A DNA stretch of 35,243 nucleotides from assembly GCA_000209515.2 (NCBI GenBank), contig AEVK01000076.1:1-35243 (forward strand). Direction: 5' to 3'. This document shows positions 1 through 8,850 of the stretch, piece after piece. The position numbers were made by a program, and so were the translations under genes. Origin of the DNA: a gamma proteobacterium IMCC1989 (GTDB lineage Bacteria > Pseudomonadota > Gammaproteobacteria > Pseudomonadales > Cellvibrionaceae). How positions within the stretch are numbered: the first letter of the stretch is position 1; every line of letters begins with the position of its first letter. A model generated the notes under the pieces. The model was not told the origin of the DNA, did no database searches, and saw nothing but the letters and a program-made list of their open reading frames with translations.

Positions 1-59
1 ATCGAACCAAGGACACGAGGATTTTCAATCCTCTGCTCTACCAACTGAGCTATCCGGGC
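1..59 (-). tRNA. tRNA-Phe (GAA), 3' end cut by window start
   Basis: Read on the minus strand, the sequence starts GCCCGGATAGCTCAG at position 59. It continues through a D-arm, an anticodon arm with GAA in the loop ATTGAAAAT, and a T-arm beginning GGTTCGAT. This matches the bacterial phenylalanine tRNA almost base for base. The last part of the T-stem, the acceptor 3' strand and CCA lie outside the window. Confidence 0.96.
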
Positions 60-150
60 TTTTTGACATGTTAATTCGCAGGAGCTGCGAAAGGCGCGTA
101 TTAAACCTGCTCTTGGAGCTTGAGTCAATAGGAAAACGGTAAAAACGGAG

Positions 151-212
151 GCCTTATCTATATTTATCTGTTTCGATCTCTAATTTTGGAAGTTGATGTA
201 AATAGATAAGGC
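151..212 (-). terminator. Hairpin downstream of yggX, possible terminator
   Basis: GCCTTATCTAT (151-161) and ATAGATAAGGC (202-212) form a perfect 11-bp inverted repeat around a 40-nt spacer. On the minus strand, downstream of yggX, the stem is followed by CTCCG and a run of five T. The loop is long for an intrinsic terminator, so a processing site or other RNA structure is possible. It lies between yggX and the tRNA gene. Confidence 0.4.
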
Positions 213-242
213 ATTTTGTTCTTTTTTTGTTCAGCGCTTGGG

Positions 243-515
243 TTACTCGCTGGGCGGCACGTAACCTTCGGCTTGTTCAAAATCTTCATTATTGAAAAAC
301 TTATTACGCTGTTCGCTTAGATAAGTGCGTGCGCCCATATCCATCATGTTGAGCTGCTTTTCGTTAATGATCATCGTTTGGTGTTGCATCCATTCGAGCC
401 ATGCCTGCTGTGATACCGTTTCGAAGATTTCCTGCCCTGCTGCGCCCGGCAATGGTGGAGTAGTTAATCCGGGCAGTTCTTTTTGATATTTCTTGCAGAT
501 AACAGTGCGTGACAT
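243..515 (-). CDS. yggX: Fe(II) trafficking / oxidative damage protection protein YggX
   Basis: This 90-residue cytoplasmic protein matches the YggX family in full length. It begins MSRTVIC with the conserved early cysteine and contains the family signatures [21 protein letters not shown] and a C-terminal EGYVPP. YggX proteins protect iron-sulfur clusters from oxidation and are thought to handle labile iron. Its upstream neighbour on the same strand is mutY, whose product is itself an Fe-S enzyme; the mutY-yggX pairing is conserved in gammaproteobacteria. A good ribosome site (AAGGA) lies about 8 nt before the ATG at 515. The 152-bp gap to mutY carries a 16-bp tandem repeat. Identification is secure. 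Confidence 0.96.
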   Translation of the reverse strand: MSRTVICKKYQKELPGLTTPPLPGAAGQEIFETVSQQAWLEWMQHQTMIINEKQLNMMDMGARTYLSEQRNKFFNNEDFEQAEGYVPPSE

Positions 516-587
516 GAACGGAGTTCCTTAATGTGGTTAGTGTGCAACATTCTAGCAAGTCTGGCTGGCCAGTACGACTAGTGTTAG

Positions 588-635
588 TTAGTGGCTAACA
601 ATATTAGTTGCTGGCAATATTAGTGGCTAGCTATA
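588..635. repeat. Three tandem copies of a 16-bp repeat
   Basis: Three head-to-tail units occur: TTAGTGGCTAACAATA (588-603), TTAGTTGCTGGCAATA (604-619) and TTAGTGGCTAGCTATA (620-635). A partial TTAG precedes them at 584-587. The array fills much of the mutY-yggX intergenic gap. Each copy differs from the next at only a few positions. Confidence 0.85.
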
Positions 636-667
636 TACGACGATGTCTTATGAGTGCGATGCTGGCG

Positions 668-1714
668 TCAGATCGATAAATGCTTGATCAGCTTTTCTAC
701 AGGAGCTGGCATACCGATGGTGTTGAGTTCGGTTAATGCAAACCAACGGCCTTGTTCATCACTACGAACCTGTCTGTGAGGTTTGCTTAGCTCTATTAAC
801 GTTGGCTGAATGTCTAAATGATAATGGCTGAACGTATGTCTAAAAGGTTCTGTTTGTGAGTAATTTTTTACTTTCCCGTGGTGAGCTTCACTAATTGCTT
901 GCCCGTCGTCGTCAGTCGCTATTTCAGGGAAGCTCCACAGTCCGCCCCAAATACCTTGTTGTGGTCGCTGTTCTAAATAAATCTGGTCTTGTGAGTTGCG
1001 GAGTACTAACCATTGAGTTGTTTTAATCGGTATGGTTTTTTTGGGCTTTTTGTTAGGAAGCTCTGCTTGCTTGCCTTCTGCATAAGCATAACAGTTGGGT
1101 TTGAGGGGGCAGCGTTGGCAGTCCGGTTTGCTTCGCGTACAAAGCGTTGCTCCTAAATCCATCATGGCTTGATTAAAATCATCACAGCGTTGTTCGGGTG
1201 TGTGTTCTTCCGCATATTGCCACAGTGTTTCAGCAACAGACACTTTGCCTGTCCAGCCTTCTACACCATGGTAGCGGGCCAGTACGCGCTTTACATTGCC
1301 ATCTAAAATGGTGGCTCGCTTGCCTGAAGATAAGCTGATAATCGCCCCTGCGGTGGAACGTCCTATGCCTGATAGTGCAACCAATCCATCTACCGTTTCG
1401 GGAAAGTTTCCTTGATGCAAATCAACAACGGCCTGTGCGCACTTGTGTAGATTACGTCCTCTGGCGTAGTAGCCTAAGCCAGCCCAGTGATTTAATACGT
1501 CATCTTGACTGGCTCTGGCCAAATCAAACACGCTAGGGAAGCTGTTCATAAAGCGTTCGTAATAAGGTATTACAGTGGTGACTTGTGTTTGCTGCAGCAT
1601 GATCTCAGATACCCATACGCGGTAAGCGGTGCGATTCTGCTGCCAAGGAAGATGTTTGCGTCCATGTTGGTCAAACCACTTTAGGGTGTCGGTAGAGAAG
1701 TTGCGATGAGTCAT
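668..1714 (-). CDS. mutY: Adenine DNA glycosylase MutY
   Basis: MutY removes adenine mispaired with 8-oxoguanine or guanine in base excision repair. The 348-residue protein has the HhH-GPD fold with the catalytic Glu in [10 protein letters not shown] (about residue 37), the helix-hairpin-helix [12 protein letters not shown], and the catalytic Asp in LDGNVKRV. The Fe-S loop ligands follow the spacing C-x6-C-x2-C-x5-C near residues 190-210. The C-terminal NUDIX-like 8-oxoG recognition domain starts around [10 protein letters not shown] and includes GGLWSFPE. Length is typical. The chosen ATG aligns with the E. coli N-terminus, although no clear Shine-Dalgarno precedes it. It is transcribed toward yggX and away from the iron transporter. 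Confidence 0.97.
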   Translation of the reverse strand: MTHRNFSTDTLKWFDQHGRKHLPWQQNRTAYRVWVSEIMLQQTQVTTVIPYYERFMNSFPSVFDLARASQDDVLNHWAGLGYYARGRNLHKCAQAVVDLHQGNFPETVDGLVALSGIGRSTAGAIISLSSGKRATILDGNVKRVLARYHGVEGWTGKVSVAETLWQYAEEHTPEQRCDDFNQAMMDLGATLCTRSKPDCQRCPLKPNCYAYAEGKQAELPNKKPKKTIPIKTTQWLVLRNSQDQIYLEQRPQQGIWGGLWSFPEIATDDDGQAISEAHHGKVKNYSQTEPFRHTFSHYHLDIQPTLIELSKPHRQVRSDEQGRWFALTELNTIGMPAPVEKLIKHLSI

Positions 1715-1758
1715 AATATAAGGTTCGGTAATGTAATACGCTTTTGTGCAAATATTGT

Positions 1759-1787
1759 TTGCAAATCTTAATGATAATGATTACTAT
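1759..1787 (+). promoter_or_regulatory. Fur box overlapping a sigma70-type promoter of the iron transporter
   Basis: TGATAATGATTACTA (1772-1786) matches 12 of 14 specified positions of the 7-1-7 Fur consensus TGATAATnATTATCA. It overlaps a possible promoter: TTGCAA (1759-1764), a 17-bp spacer and TACTAT (1782-1787). It lies 145 bp before the binding-protein gene, in the divergent gap with mutY. Iron-dependent Fur repression is inferred. The Fur box is strong; the exact promoter hexamers are less certain. Confidence 0.75.
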
Positions 1788-1931
1788 TTGCCTGTTGGTG
1801 CTGCAAGTGCTCAATATGGGCTAGCGCGACAAATGTCATATTTTACATGTATAGCGATATGGCGTGTGAATACAAAATACATAGAGTCGTTTTTCAATGG
1901 TGAAAAGCGGTTGTAACTAGTTGGAGTTGTT

Positions 1932-2960
1932 ATGAAGTGGGTTAATATTTCGATGGGAGCGGTAACTGCTCTGGTATCAGTCTTGTCTTTTTCGCCTGTG
2001 GTTGCTGCGACAGAGGCTGCAAAAGATAACGTCATTACGGTGTACTCTTCTCGAAAAGAGCATTTGATTAAGCCTCTGTTTGATCGCTATACCGCAAAAA
2101 CGGGTACGCAAGTGCGCTTTATTACCGATAAGGCTGGCCCATTAATGGCGAGACTAAAGGCAGAAGGCGCTTCAACGCCAGCAGATATTTTTATGACGGT
2201 AGATGCCGGAGTGTTATGGCAGGCATCTGAAGAAGACTTGTTTCGTAAAGTTGATTCACCCGTTTTAGAGGCCGCAGTGCCAGCTAACTTACAGTCAGCA
2301 AAAGACGATTGGTATGGTTTATCGATCCGCGCTCGTACCTTGGTGTATTCAACAGACCGTGTAAAGCCGAGTGACTTATCTACCTACGAGGCATTAGCGA
2401 ATGATGATTGGAAAGGTCGCGTGTGCTTGCGTACATCGAAGAAGATTTATAACAAATCATTAGTTGCCACCATGATCAACACTTTAGGTGAAGAAAAAAC
2501 AGAAGCAATCGTGAAAGGTTGGGTGGCTAATCTAGCGGCACCACCATTCTCTAATGATACGAAAACGATGCAGGGAGTGGTAGCGGGTCAGTGTGATGTG
2601 GCTGTAGTTAACACTTACTACTATGCTCGTTTGATGAAGAAAGATCCTCAAACGCCATTAGCTTTATTTTGGCCAAACCAAGACGGTCGGGGTGTTCACA
2701 TTAACGTATCAGGTGCGGGTATTACCAAGCACGCAAAGAATCCAGAGGCTGCACAGAAGCTGTTAGAATGGCTGGCAGGTGAAGAGGCTCAAGGTGACTT
2801 TGCAGGCTTGAATCAAGAGTATCCAGTGAATAAAGCGGTTAAGCCATCGCCAGTAGTTGCTGCATGGGGTGATTTCACGGCAGATGATATCAATGTAGAG
2901 GCGGCTGGGCGATTGCAGGCTGCGGCGGTAAAATTAATGGACAGAGCTGGATATAAATAA
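1932..2960 (+). CDS. fbpA: Periplasmic Fe(III)-binding protein of an ABC transporter
   Basis: This is a 342-residue extracellular solute-binding protein of the FbpA/FutA/IdiA type, which captures ferric iron in the periplasm. A Sec signal peptide covers about residues 1-26 with a cleavage region near VVAA-TEA. The mature N-terminus has ITVYSSRKEHLI, typical of iron-binding members, and the tyrosine cluster NTYYYARL at residues 228-234 provides the expected iron ligands. A GGAG ribosome site lies 5 nt before the ATG. It is first of a three-gene set with permease and ATPase, under the Fur box at 1772-1786. A strong intrinsic terminator after the stop probably makes this protein more abundant than the membrane parts. 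The family is clear; specificity for ferric iron is inferred from these tyrosines and the Fur site. Confidence 0.93.
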   Translation: MKWVNISMGAVTALVSVLSFSPVVAATEAAKDNVITVYSSRKEHLIKPLFDRYTAKTGTQVRFITDKAGPLMARLKAEGASTPADIFMTVDAGVLWQASEEDLFRKVDSPVLEAAVPANLQSAKDDWYGLSIRARTLVYSTDRVKPSDLSTYEALANDDWKGRVCLRTSKKIYNKSLVATMINTLGEEKTEAIVKGWVANLAAPPFSNDTKTMQGVVAGQCDVAVVNTYYYARLMKKDPQTPLALFWPNQDGRGVHINVSGAGITKHAKNPEAAQKLLEWLAGEEAQGDFAGLNQEYPVNKAVKPSPVVAAWGDFTADDINVEAAGRLQAAAVKLMDRAGYK

Positions 2961-2987
2961 ATCTAAGCTAAATGCGCAATGTTACGG

Positions 2988-3019
2988 AAACCCTTGAGTA
3001 TTTATACTCAAGGGTTTTT
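2988..3019 (+). terminator. Intrinsic terminator between fbpA and fbpB
   Basis: AAACCCTTGAGTA (2988-3000) and TACTCAAGGGTTT (3005-3017) form a perfect 13-bp stem with loop TTTA, ending in five T. It lies 28 bp after the fbpA stop and 76 bp before the fbpB start. It is either a partial terminator within the operon, giving excess binding protein, or the end of a monocistronic fbpA message. Confidence 0.9.
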
Positions 3020-3095
3020 GCGTTTGTGATCAAATAACCATACCCTATACACCCAATATCAGCTAAATAATATACCCACCCACTTTTGAGATGTA

Positions 3096-4763
3096 ATGTT
3101 GTCACTATCACCCATCCAAAAATTTGTTTATCGACTTAACAATAGTCGGCGTACTGCGCGAGTGCTGTTGTCGCTGCCCGTCTGGTTAATGGCCATTATT
3201 GTGCTCATTCCCATTGGCGTGATTGTGTTGAGTTGGCTGCATCCACAAACGGAAGTATGGCAACACCTTATCGAAACCCAACTGGGCTTCTTACTTAAAA
3301 ACACCATTATCCTCTTTGTGGGTGTAGGTGTGTGGACATTGGTCTTTGGGGTTAGTTTGGCGTGGTTTGTGGCAATGTGCGAGTTCCCCGGTCGGCGTTG
3401 GCTAGAGTGGGCGTTGATATTGCCTTTAGCGATGCCCGCCTATGTATTTGCTTTTGTGATGCTGGGTTTGATGGATTATAGCGGCCCAGTGCAAACCCTT
3501 TATCGTGAATGGTTTGGTGCGAAAGCGTATTTCCCATATATGCGTGGTACGTTTGGTATTTTGTTCGTGATGACCAGCGTACTTTACCCCTATGTGTATA
3601 TGCTGGCGCGCTCGGCGTTTATTCATCAAGGGCGTAGTGCCTTAGATAATGCGCGCTTATTGGGCTTAAGCCCTTGGGCGAGCTTTTTTCGCGTGGCCTT
3701 ACCGATGGCTCGGCCAGCGATTGCTGCTGGCTTGTCATTGGCCTTAATGGAAACCTTGGCCGACTTCGGTGCAGTGTCTATTTTTAACTTCGATACCTTT
3801 ACCACTGCTATTTATAAATCGTGGTTTGGTTTGTTTAATATCACGGCGGCGGCTCAATTAGCATCGTTGTTGTTATTGTTTGTGGCCTTGGCGCTATTTA
3901 CCGAGCAGCACTTTCGTCGCGGTAAAGTGCATCAAAACCCGTTACAGCATCAACGTTATCAACTGTCCAAAACCAAAGCTTGGGCAACTACCCTGTATTG
4001 CTCAACCGTTGTGTTGCTGGCTTTTGTGATTCCGGTTATGCAGTTAATCGTTTGGATAGTCGATGCGGAAAATTTAGTATGGGATCAGCGTTTTTCTGAG
4101 CTGATTAAAAATACCTTAGTGATTGGTTTTTCAGCAGCGATGATTATTGTCTGTGTGGGCTTGCTGGTTGTCTTCGGTCGTCGTCTACTGGGATATCGGC
4201 AAAATTCGGGCTTGCTACGTATCGCATCAATGGGTTACGCATTCCCCGGTACGGTATTGGCTGTGGGGGTGATGATTCCTTTTGCCTATATTGATCGTGA
4301 ATTAGGGCAACCGATTACCCGCTGGCTAGGTGTAGAAAATGATCATGTCCTACTGGGGAGTATGACGGGATTATTGCTTGCTTATTTGATCCGATTCTTC
4401 TCTGTTGCTTTAGGCCCACTAAGCACCTCATTAGAGCGAATTAAACCCGTCTATCAGCATATTTCTCAAACATTAGGGGCTAATCAATGGTCGTTAGTCA
4501 AGCGAGTGTATGTGCCACTCATGTCTTCCGGTATTTTAACGGCATTGTTGCTAGTGTTAGTGGATGTGATGAAAGAAATGCCTGCTACCCTGTTGTTGCG
4601 TCCATTTGGCTCTGAGACTTTGGCGATTCGCATTTATGAGCTTACATCAGAAGGCGAGTGGGAGCAGGCCGCATTGCCCGCTTTAGTGTTAGTGAGTCTT
4701 AGTATTTTACCTGTGATTATTATGATTCGCCGTAGTGGGATACGTTTGCGCGATAAACAGTAA
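3096..4763 (+). CDS. fbpB: Fe(III) ABC transporter permease, two fused domains
   Basis: The 555-residue inner-membrane protein carries two binding-protein-dependent permease domains, as in FbpB/SfuB. Each half has about six hydrophobic helices and an EAA-type loop that contacts the ATPase: LDNARLLGLSPWASFFRV in the first half and YQHISQTLGANQWSLVKRV in the second. It forms the channel for iron delivered by the upstream binding protein. The ATG at 3096 follows only a weak TTGAG; a neighbouring ATG at 3091 is followed at once by TAA. The gene follows the terminator at 2988-3019, so its expression depends on read-through or its own promoter. The fused-domain layout is normal for this family. Confidence 0.94.
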   Translation: MLSLSPIQKFVYRLNNSRRTARVLLSLPVWLMAIIVLIPIGVIVLSWLHPQTEVWQHLIETQLGFLLKNTIILFVGVGVWTLVFGVSLAWFVAMCEFPGRRWLEWALILPLAMPAYVFAFVMLGLMDYSGPVQTLYREWFGAKAYFPYMRGTFGILFVMTSVLYPYVYMLARSAFIHQGRSALDNARLLGLSPWASFFRVALPMARPAIAAGLSLALMETLADFGAVSIFNFDTFTTAIYKSWFGLFNITAAAQLASLLLLFVALALFTEQHFRRGKVHQNPLQHQRYQLSKTKAWATTLYCSTVVLLAFVIPVMQLIVWIVDAENLVWDQRFSELIKNTLVIGFSAAMIIVCVGLLVVFGRRLLGYRQNSGLLRIASMGYAFPGTVLAVGVMIPFAYIDRELGQPITRWLGVENDHVLLGSMTGLLLAYLIRFFSVALGPLSTSLERIKPVYQHISQTLGANQWSLVKRVYVPLMSSGILTALLLVLVDVMKEMPATLLLRPFGSETLAIRIYELTSEGEWEQAALPALVLVSLSILPVIIMIRRSGIRLRDKQ

Positions 4764-4848
4764 ATGTTTATCAGAGAAAGTATTAATAACAAGTTTTAAT
4801 GAAAAGTGTTGAGAAAAGAATTAAGAATAAGAGCGAAGAGAATTATCA

Positions 4849-5928
4849 ATGAAGAATGAACCTCTAGTGGCAGTGACCGATTATTTACAAATAACGGATG
4901 TAAATGTGTGTTTTGATGAAGCTACTATTGTGCACTCTGCCAGTTTGACCTTGGGTGATGGGCAAATAGGTTGCATCTTAGGTCCCAGTGGTTGTGGTAA
5001 ATCCACCTTGTTGCGTGCAGTTGCAGGGCTGGAAAACTTATGTGCCGGTAATATAACTTTAGGTGGTCGAGAGTTGTCCGCCAGCGATTACACTATCAGT
5101 CCGGATAAACGCGAAATCGGTATGGTATTCCAAGATTTTGCGCTCTTCCCGCATTTAACCGTTGCCGAAAATATCGCCTTCGGCTTAACGTCGTGGTCTA
5201 AAACCGAGCGGCAGCAGCGCGTGGATCGTTTGTTAGCCTTGGTTGGTTTGGTAGGCATGGAGTCTCGTTACCCAGATTCATTATCGGGTGGTCAGCAACA
5301 GCGTATTGCTTTGGCTAGAGCCATGGCGCCTAAGCCAAAACTATTATTGTTAGACGAACCGTTCTCTGGCCTTGATGCCTCGTTACGAGAAGAGTTAGTG
5401 CCAGAAATACGAGAAATATTGTTAGAAGAGCAGGTCAGCGCTTTACTGGTAACGCACGACCAAATGGAAGCCTTTGCAATGGCTGATAAAGTCGCGGTGA
5501 TGAATGAGGGTACCATACACCAGTGCGACACCGCCTATAATGTTTACCATGAGCCAGAAAGCCGTTTTGTAGCGGGTTTTGTGGGGCAAGGCGAATTTAT
5601 GCGCGCGATTGTTGTGGATGAGCTTTCAGTCGACTCCTCGTTGGGGCGTCTGCATTCAAAAGAGCCTCATGGTTTTGTGGAAAATCAGTCAGTCGAAATT
5701 TTGGTGCGTCCTGATGATGTGCTTCACGACGATGACAGTGAAGTCACGGGCGAAATTTTGTCAAAGCAATTTCGCGGTTCGCACTTTTTATATCGTGTCA
5801 TACTTCCGTCAAAACAACAGCTTTATTGCTTCGCCTCTTCTCATCATAATCATGCACTGGGTGAAGCTATTGGTATTAAATTAGATCTAGATCACTTGGT
5901 TATGTTTGCAGAAAGGCCAAGCGTCTGA
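4849..5928 (+). CDS. fbpC: Fe(III) ABC transporter ATP-binding protein
   Basis: The 359-residue ATPase energises the transporter. Visible motifs are the Walker A GPSGCGKST (45-53), Q-loop glutamine at 95 in VFQDFALFPH, signature LSGGQQQR (145-152), Walker B LLLLDE (165-170) and switch histidine in VTHDQ (about 203). A C-terminal TOBE/OB-like regulatory region covers about residues 240-359, as in FbpC-type CUT-family importers. It follows the permease after an 85-bp AT-rich gap without a clear terminator, and is probably cotranscribed with it. No odd features apart from that spacing. Confidence 0.94.
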   Translation: MKNEPLVAVTDYLQITDVNVCFDEATIVHSASLTLGDGQIGCILGPSGCGKSTLLRAVAGLENLCAGNITLGGRELSASDYTISPDKREIGMVFQDFALFPHLTVAENIAFGLTSWSKTERQQRVDRLLALVGLVGMESRYPDSLSGGQQQRIALARAMAPKPKLLLLDEPFSGLDASLREELVPEIREILLEEQVSALLVTHDQMEAFAMADKVAVMNEGTIHQCDTAYNVYHEPESRFVAGFVGQGEFMRAIVVDELSVDSSLGRLHSKEPHGFVENQSVEILVRPDDVLHDDDSEVTGEILSKQFRGSHFLYRVILPSKQQLYCFASSHHNHALGEAIGIKLDLDHLVMFAERPSV

Positions 5929-5985
5929 ATTAGTTAATAGTTGATCAAGTAAATACAGTAAAGTGAATAAAAAGGCGAATCGTTT

Positions 5986-6426
5986 ATGCGAGGATTAATT
6001 CAACGAGTGTCGCAAGCGTCGGTTAGTGTCGATGGCAATATGGTGGGCCAAATTGATCAAGGCTTGCTTTTGCTATTGGGTGTGCAAAAAAACGATACCC
6101 AGCAGCAAGCAGATAAGCTATTACAAAAAATCGTTAAATATCGTGTGTTTTCCGATCAGCAAGGCAAGATGAATGATGGTTTGTTAGATGTTGGTGGAGG
6201 GCTGTTAATTGTCTCTCAGTTCACTTTGGCGGCGGATACGCAAAAAGGCCTTCGACCCAGCTTTTCTTCAGCAGCAGAGCCCGATATTGCAAAAGATATT
6301 TATCACTATTTTGTAGAGCAAGCAAAAGCGATTGGCGGCATAAGTGTGCAAACCGGTATTTTTGCCGCCGATATGCAGGTGTCTTTAGTTAATGATGGCC
6401 CGGTGACTTTTTTGCTTGAAACCTAA
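5986..6426 (+). CDS. dtd: D-aminoacyl-tRNA deacylase
   Basis: Dtd hydrolyses D-amino acids wrongly attached to tRNA, and also removes glycine from tRNA-Ala, in the cytoplasm. The 146-residue protein is full length and starts MRGLIQRVSQASV. It contains the catalytic-pocket motif SQFTLAADT (about residues 77-85) and the C-terminal NDGPVTF with the Gly-cisPro signature. It lies 57 bp after the iron transporter ATPase on the same strand and may be read from the same transcript or from a weak promoter in the gap. No functional link to iron is implied. Confidence 0.96.
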   Translation: MRGLIQRVSQASVSVDGNMVGQIDQGLLLLLGVQKNDTQQQADKLLQKIVKYRVFSDQQGKMNDGLLDVGGGLLIVSQFTLAADTQKGLRPSFSSAAEPDIAKDIYHYFVEQAKAIGGISVQTGIFAADMQVSLVNDGPVTFLLET

Positions 6427-6557
6427 ATGACATTTTTTGCTGTTAGCCTTTCCAAATGCTCGCTTTCGACGTGTATTGCTCCTCAATAATAAACGTAGCG
6501 CTGGTATGTGTTAACTAACAGTGTGAAAGCAGTCATCGATGGCGATTAGTGATAATA

Positions 6558-6586
6558 TATGCCCTTAGTGTGCCATAGTGGGCATA
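6558..6586. repeat. Inverted repeat just before hisE
   Basis: TATGCCC (6558-6564) and GGGCATA (6580-6586) are perfect 7-bp arms 15 bp apart. The right arm runs into the AGGA (6586-6589) upstream of hisE. It could be an operator or an RNA hairpin affecting translation start. The pattern is real but its function is unknown. Confidence 0.4.
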
Positions 6587-6605
6587 GGACAATGTGGATA
6601 GAGAG

Positions 6606-6947
6606 ATGACTGATATATTAAGCGAATTAAGCGATATTCTAGAAGAGCGTAAGCGCAGCGCCAATGCAGAAGGTTCGTATGTCGCGCAGTTACACGCAAA
6701 AGGCCTGAATAAAATTCTAGAAAAAGTAGGCGAAGAAGCAACCGAAGTGATCTTGGCGGCAAAAGATGCGCAATCACAAACGACTGACGAAGCGAAACAC
6801 GATGTGGTAGCGGAAACCGCGGACTTATGGTTTCACTCAATGGTGATGCTGTCACATTTAGGCTTGAGTGAGCAGGCGGTGCTGAACGAACTCGCTCGTC
6901 GCTTTGGGCTGTCAGGAATTGATGAAAAAGCGTCGCGCGTAAAATAA
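6606..6947 (+). CDS. hisE: Phosphoribosyl-ATP pyrophosphohydrolase
   Basis: HisE carries out the second step of histidine synthesis, hydrolysing phosphoribosyl-ATP to phosphoribosyl-AMP. The MazG-like helical signature is visible: [22 protein letters not shown] with its metal-binding glutamates, then [11 protein letters not shown] chose the ATG at 6606 (113 residues) because homologues begin about here with M-[ST]-D and an ILxxLxxVLExRK-like helix. An in-frame GTG at 6594 with AGGA 4 nt upstream would add four residues. In Pseudomonas, hisI precedes hisE, but no hisI occurs here. The gene leads into tatABC with a 24-bp gap, the usual hisE-tat order. Confidence 0.95.
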   Translation: MTDILSELSDILEERKRSANAEGSYVAQLHAKGLNKILEKVGEEATEVILAAKDAQSQTTDEAKHDVVAETADLWFHSMVMLSHLGLSEQAVLNELARRFGLSGIDEKASRVK

Positions 6948-6971
6948 TTCAACAGTGTTTAGGAGAGATTT

Positions 6972-7193
6972 ATGGGTATAGGTGGTATTGGTATAGGGCC
7001 GTTATTGGTTATTTTAGTCATTATTATTTTATTATTCGGCACTAAAAAATTAAAAAGCTTAGGTGGTGATTTAGGTAGTGCGGTGAAAGGCTTTAAAAAA
7101 GCATTAAATAATGATGCTGATGAAAATCTAGAAACGCCAGAAGCGAAAACAGTGGAAAAAGAAACGACCAATAGCGAAGAAGAGAAAAAATAA
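6972..7193 (+). CDS. tatA: Twin-arginine translocase subunit TatA
   Basis: TatA multimers form the protein-conducting part of the Tat pathway, which exports folded proteins. The 73-residue protein has one N-terminal membrane helix (about residues 8-22), the hinge [20 protein letters not shown], an amphipathic helix and an acidic, charged C-terminal tail. It has an excellent ribosome site, AGGAGAG at 6961-6967. It is followed after 6 bp by tatB and then by tatC. TatA and TatB are related; the FGTKKL hinge and the order of genes identify this as TatA. Confidence 0.96.
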   Translation: MGIGGIGIGPLLVILVIIILLFGTKKLKSLGGDLGSAVKGFKKALNNDADENLETPEAKTVEKETTNSEEEKK

Positions 7194-7199
7194 ATTTCC

Positions 7200-7541
7200 A
7201 TGGGCCTCTTTGAAATTCTATTAATCGCGGTTGTTACTTTGTTGGTGGTGGGGCCAGAGCGAATGCCTGAAACGGTACGCTCAGTTGCGTTAACCATCGG
7301 CCGATTAAAACGTATGTTAAGCAGCGCCCGTGAAGAAATAGAAAAACAAGTAGGCGCGGATGATATTCGTCAACAGTTACATAACGAAGCCGTGATGGAT
7401 GCCATCGCCAAATCAGAAAAAATGTTTGATGTAGATGAGCCCATTTCTCAGCAAGCAGAGAGCACGCAAGGTGCACCGATTAAAGCTGAAAGTAAAATAG
7501 ACCCTTCTGAAAATAACAGTATTCTTGATCGCAGTTCTTAA
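7200..7541 (+). CDS. tatB: Twin-arginine translocase subunit TatB
   Basis: TatB works with TatC to recognise twin-arginine signal peptides. The 113-residue protein shows the short N-terminal helix and the TatB-specific sequence VVGPERMPETVRSVA, including the glycine-proline hinge. A long amphipathic helix rich in Arg, Glu and Gln follows (about residues 30-80), then a flexible tail. Its ATG lies 6 bp after the tatA stop without a good Shine-Dalgarno, so translation is probably coupled to tatA. Confidence 0.94.
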   Translation: MGLFEILLIAVVTLLVVGPERMPETVRSVALTIGRLKRMLSSAREEIEKQVGADDIRQQLHNEAVMDAIAKSEKMFDVDEPISQQAESTQGAPIKAESKIDPSENNSILDRSS

Positions 7542-7609
7542 TATGGAATTCATTGTGATGTCGATCAATAATGTATTATCGTCAATTAATCGTGAGCCAC
7601 AATACTGTT

Positions 7610-8350
7610 ATGAGTGATGCCTCTGATGAAATGAAATCTACGCCTTTAGTTCAGCATTTGATCGAGCTACGCAATCGTTTGCTTTATTCCTTAGCCGCAG
7701 TGGCGATTGTATTTTTAGCTTTGTTTGCGTTTGCGAATGAAATTTACACCTTTGTGGCAACCCCTCTGCAAGTCTTTTTGCCGGCGAATAGCTCAATGAT
7801 CGCGACGGAAGTCGCCGCACCATTTTTAACACCGTTTAAACTTACATTTTTTGTTGCGTTTGTATTATCTGTGCCGTTTATTCTATATCAGGTTTGGGCA
7901 TTCTTAGCGCCAGGTTTATACGAGAATGAAAAAGGTTTAATCGTTCCTTTGTTGGCATCTAGTGTGTTGCTGTTTTATGCGGGCATTGCATTTGCTTACT
8001 ATGTGGTATTTCCTTTGGTGTTTGGTTTCTTTACCTCAATTGCACCAGAAGGCGTGACGGTAATGACCGATATCGGCAGCTATTTGGATTTTGTACTTAA
8101 ATTATTTTTCGCTTTTGGTATTGCGTTCGAAATTCCTATTGCAACTTTTTTATTGATTCGTTCAGGTATGACGAGCGCAGAATCCTTAGCTAAAAAACGG
8201 CCTTATGTTATTGTGGCTTGTTTTATTCTTGGCATGTTGCTCACTCCTCCTGATGTGATATCTCAAGTCTTGCTAGCAGTGCCCATGTGGATGTTATTTG
8301 AGTGCGGTATCTTCTTTGGTCGTTATAGTCAGAAGAAAAGCACTTCATAG
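7610..8350 (+). CDS. tatC: Twin-arginine translocase subunit TatC
   Basis: TatC is the six-helix membrane receptor of the Tat pathway. The protein shows the conserved [10 protein letters not shown] near the N-terminus with the functional Glu, then FxxPFKLTFF, [22 protein letters not shown]-like [22 protein letters not shown] and the late [10 protein letters not shown] chose the ATG at 7610 (246 residues, MSDASDEMK) by comparison with the family. The open frame also allows an ATG at 7571, adding 13 residues that look unlike TatC N-termini. Neither start has a strong ribosome site. It ends the tat operon and converges on the ICMT-like gene 31 bp away with no obvious terminator. Confidence 0.95.
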   Translation: MSDASDEMKSTPLVQHLIELRNRLLYSLAAVAIVFLALFAFANEIYTFVATPLQVFLPANSSMIATEVAAPFLTPFKLTFFVAFVLSVPFILYQVWAFLAPGLYENEKGLIVPLLASSVLLFYAGIAFAYYVVFPLVFGFFTSIAPEGVTVMTDIGSYLDFVLKLFFAFGIAFEIPIATFLLIRSGMTSAESLAKKRPYVIVACFILGMLLTPPDVISQVLLAVPMWMLFECGIFFGRYSQKKSTS

Positions 8351-8381
8351 TAAAACGCTACTCTTATTATTACTCTTAATG

Positions 8382-8849
8382 TTATAGCCATCGTCTAGTT
8401 TTTTTGCAGTACATTTCATACGTAGTACCAAAGTAATCTTTCAGTGCTGTTTCCTCAAAAGGTATTTGGTAGCGATTAATATGCCAATAAAAAAACAACG
8501 GCCCGCTAAGACCTACCATATTCTCTAAATATATTCCCCAAGCGATTAGCCAAAGCAAAAAGCCAAGATACATTGGGTTGCGAGTGAATCCATATATTCC
8601 GTGAGTGACTAGCGATGAGCTAGCGTCTGGCCGGATAGGATTAACGGTTGTGCGTGCTTTTATCAATACAAAAACAGCATGTGCGAAGGGTATACACGCT
8701 ATTGCCATTAGTGTCATGGCAATAATGGTCGCGTAAAGAAATGAGATAGCCAAGTCGGTTAAGACTATTTTACTAATCCACATGGCTGCGCCAAGAATAA
8801 GCATGAGTAATAGTGGTGGTATTGGAGGGGTGGTTGCTGATAACTTCAT
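8382..8849 (-). CDS. ICMT/PEMT-family membrane methyltransferase-like protein
   Basis: The 155-residue protein has about four hydrophobic helices and the C-terminal signature of the isoprenylcysteine carboxyl methyltransferase/phospholipid methyltransferase family: HGIYGFTRNPMYLGF (about 83-97), then a glutamate pair near 132-133, YFGTTYEMYC and the terminal RRW. In this family these segments bind S-adenosylmethionine. Bacterial members have varied and mostly unknown substrates, so no reaction is assigned. It lies 72 bp downstream of the chemoreceptor gene on the same strand. A hairpin covers its ribosome site (AAAGG). It may be cotranscribed with the BLUF and MCP genes or controlled separately. 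Confidence 0.8.
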   Translation of the reverse strand: MKLSATTPPIPPLLLMLILGAAMWISKIVLTDLAISFLYATIIAMTLMAIACIPFAHAVFVLIKARTTVNPIRPDASSSLVTHGIYGFTRNPMYLGFLLWLIAWGIYLENMVGLSGPLFFYWHINRYQIPFEETALKDYFGTTYEMYCKKTRRWL

Positions 8850-8850
8850 A

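Noticed and set aside
5579-5884. 101-codon plus-strand frame within fbpC
   Set aside because: It lies in another frame of a complete ATPase gene and has no ribosome site or family features.
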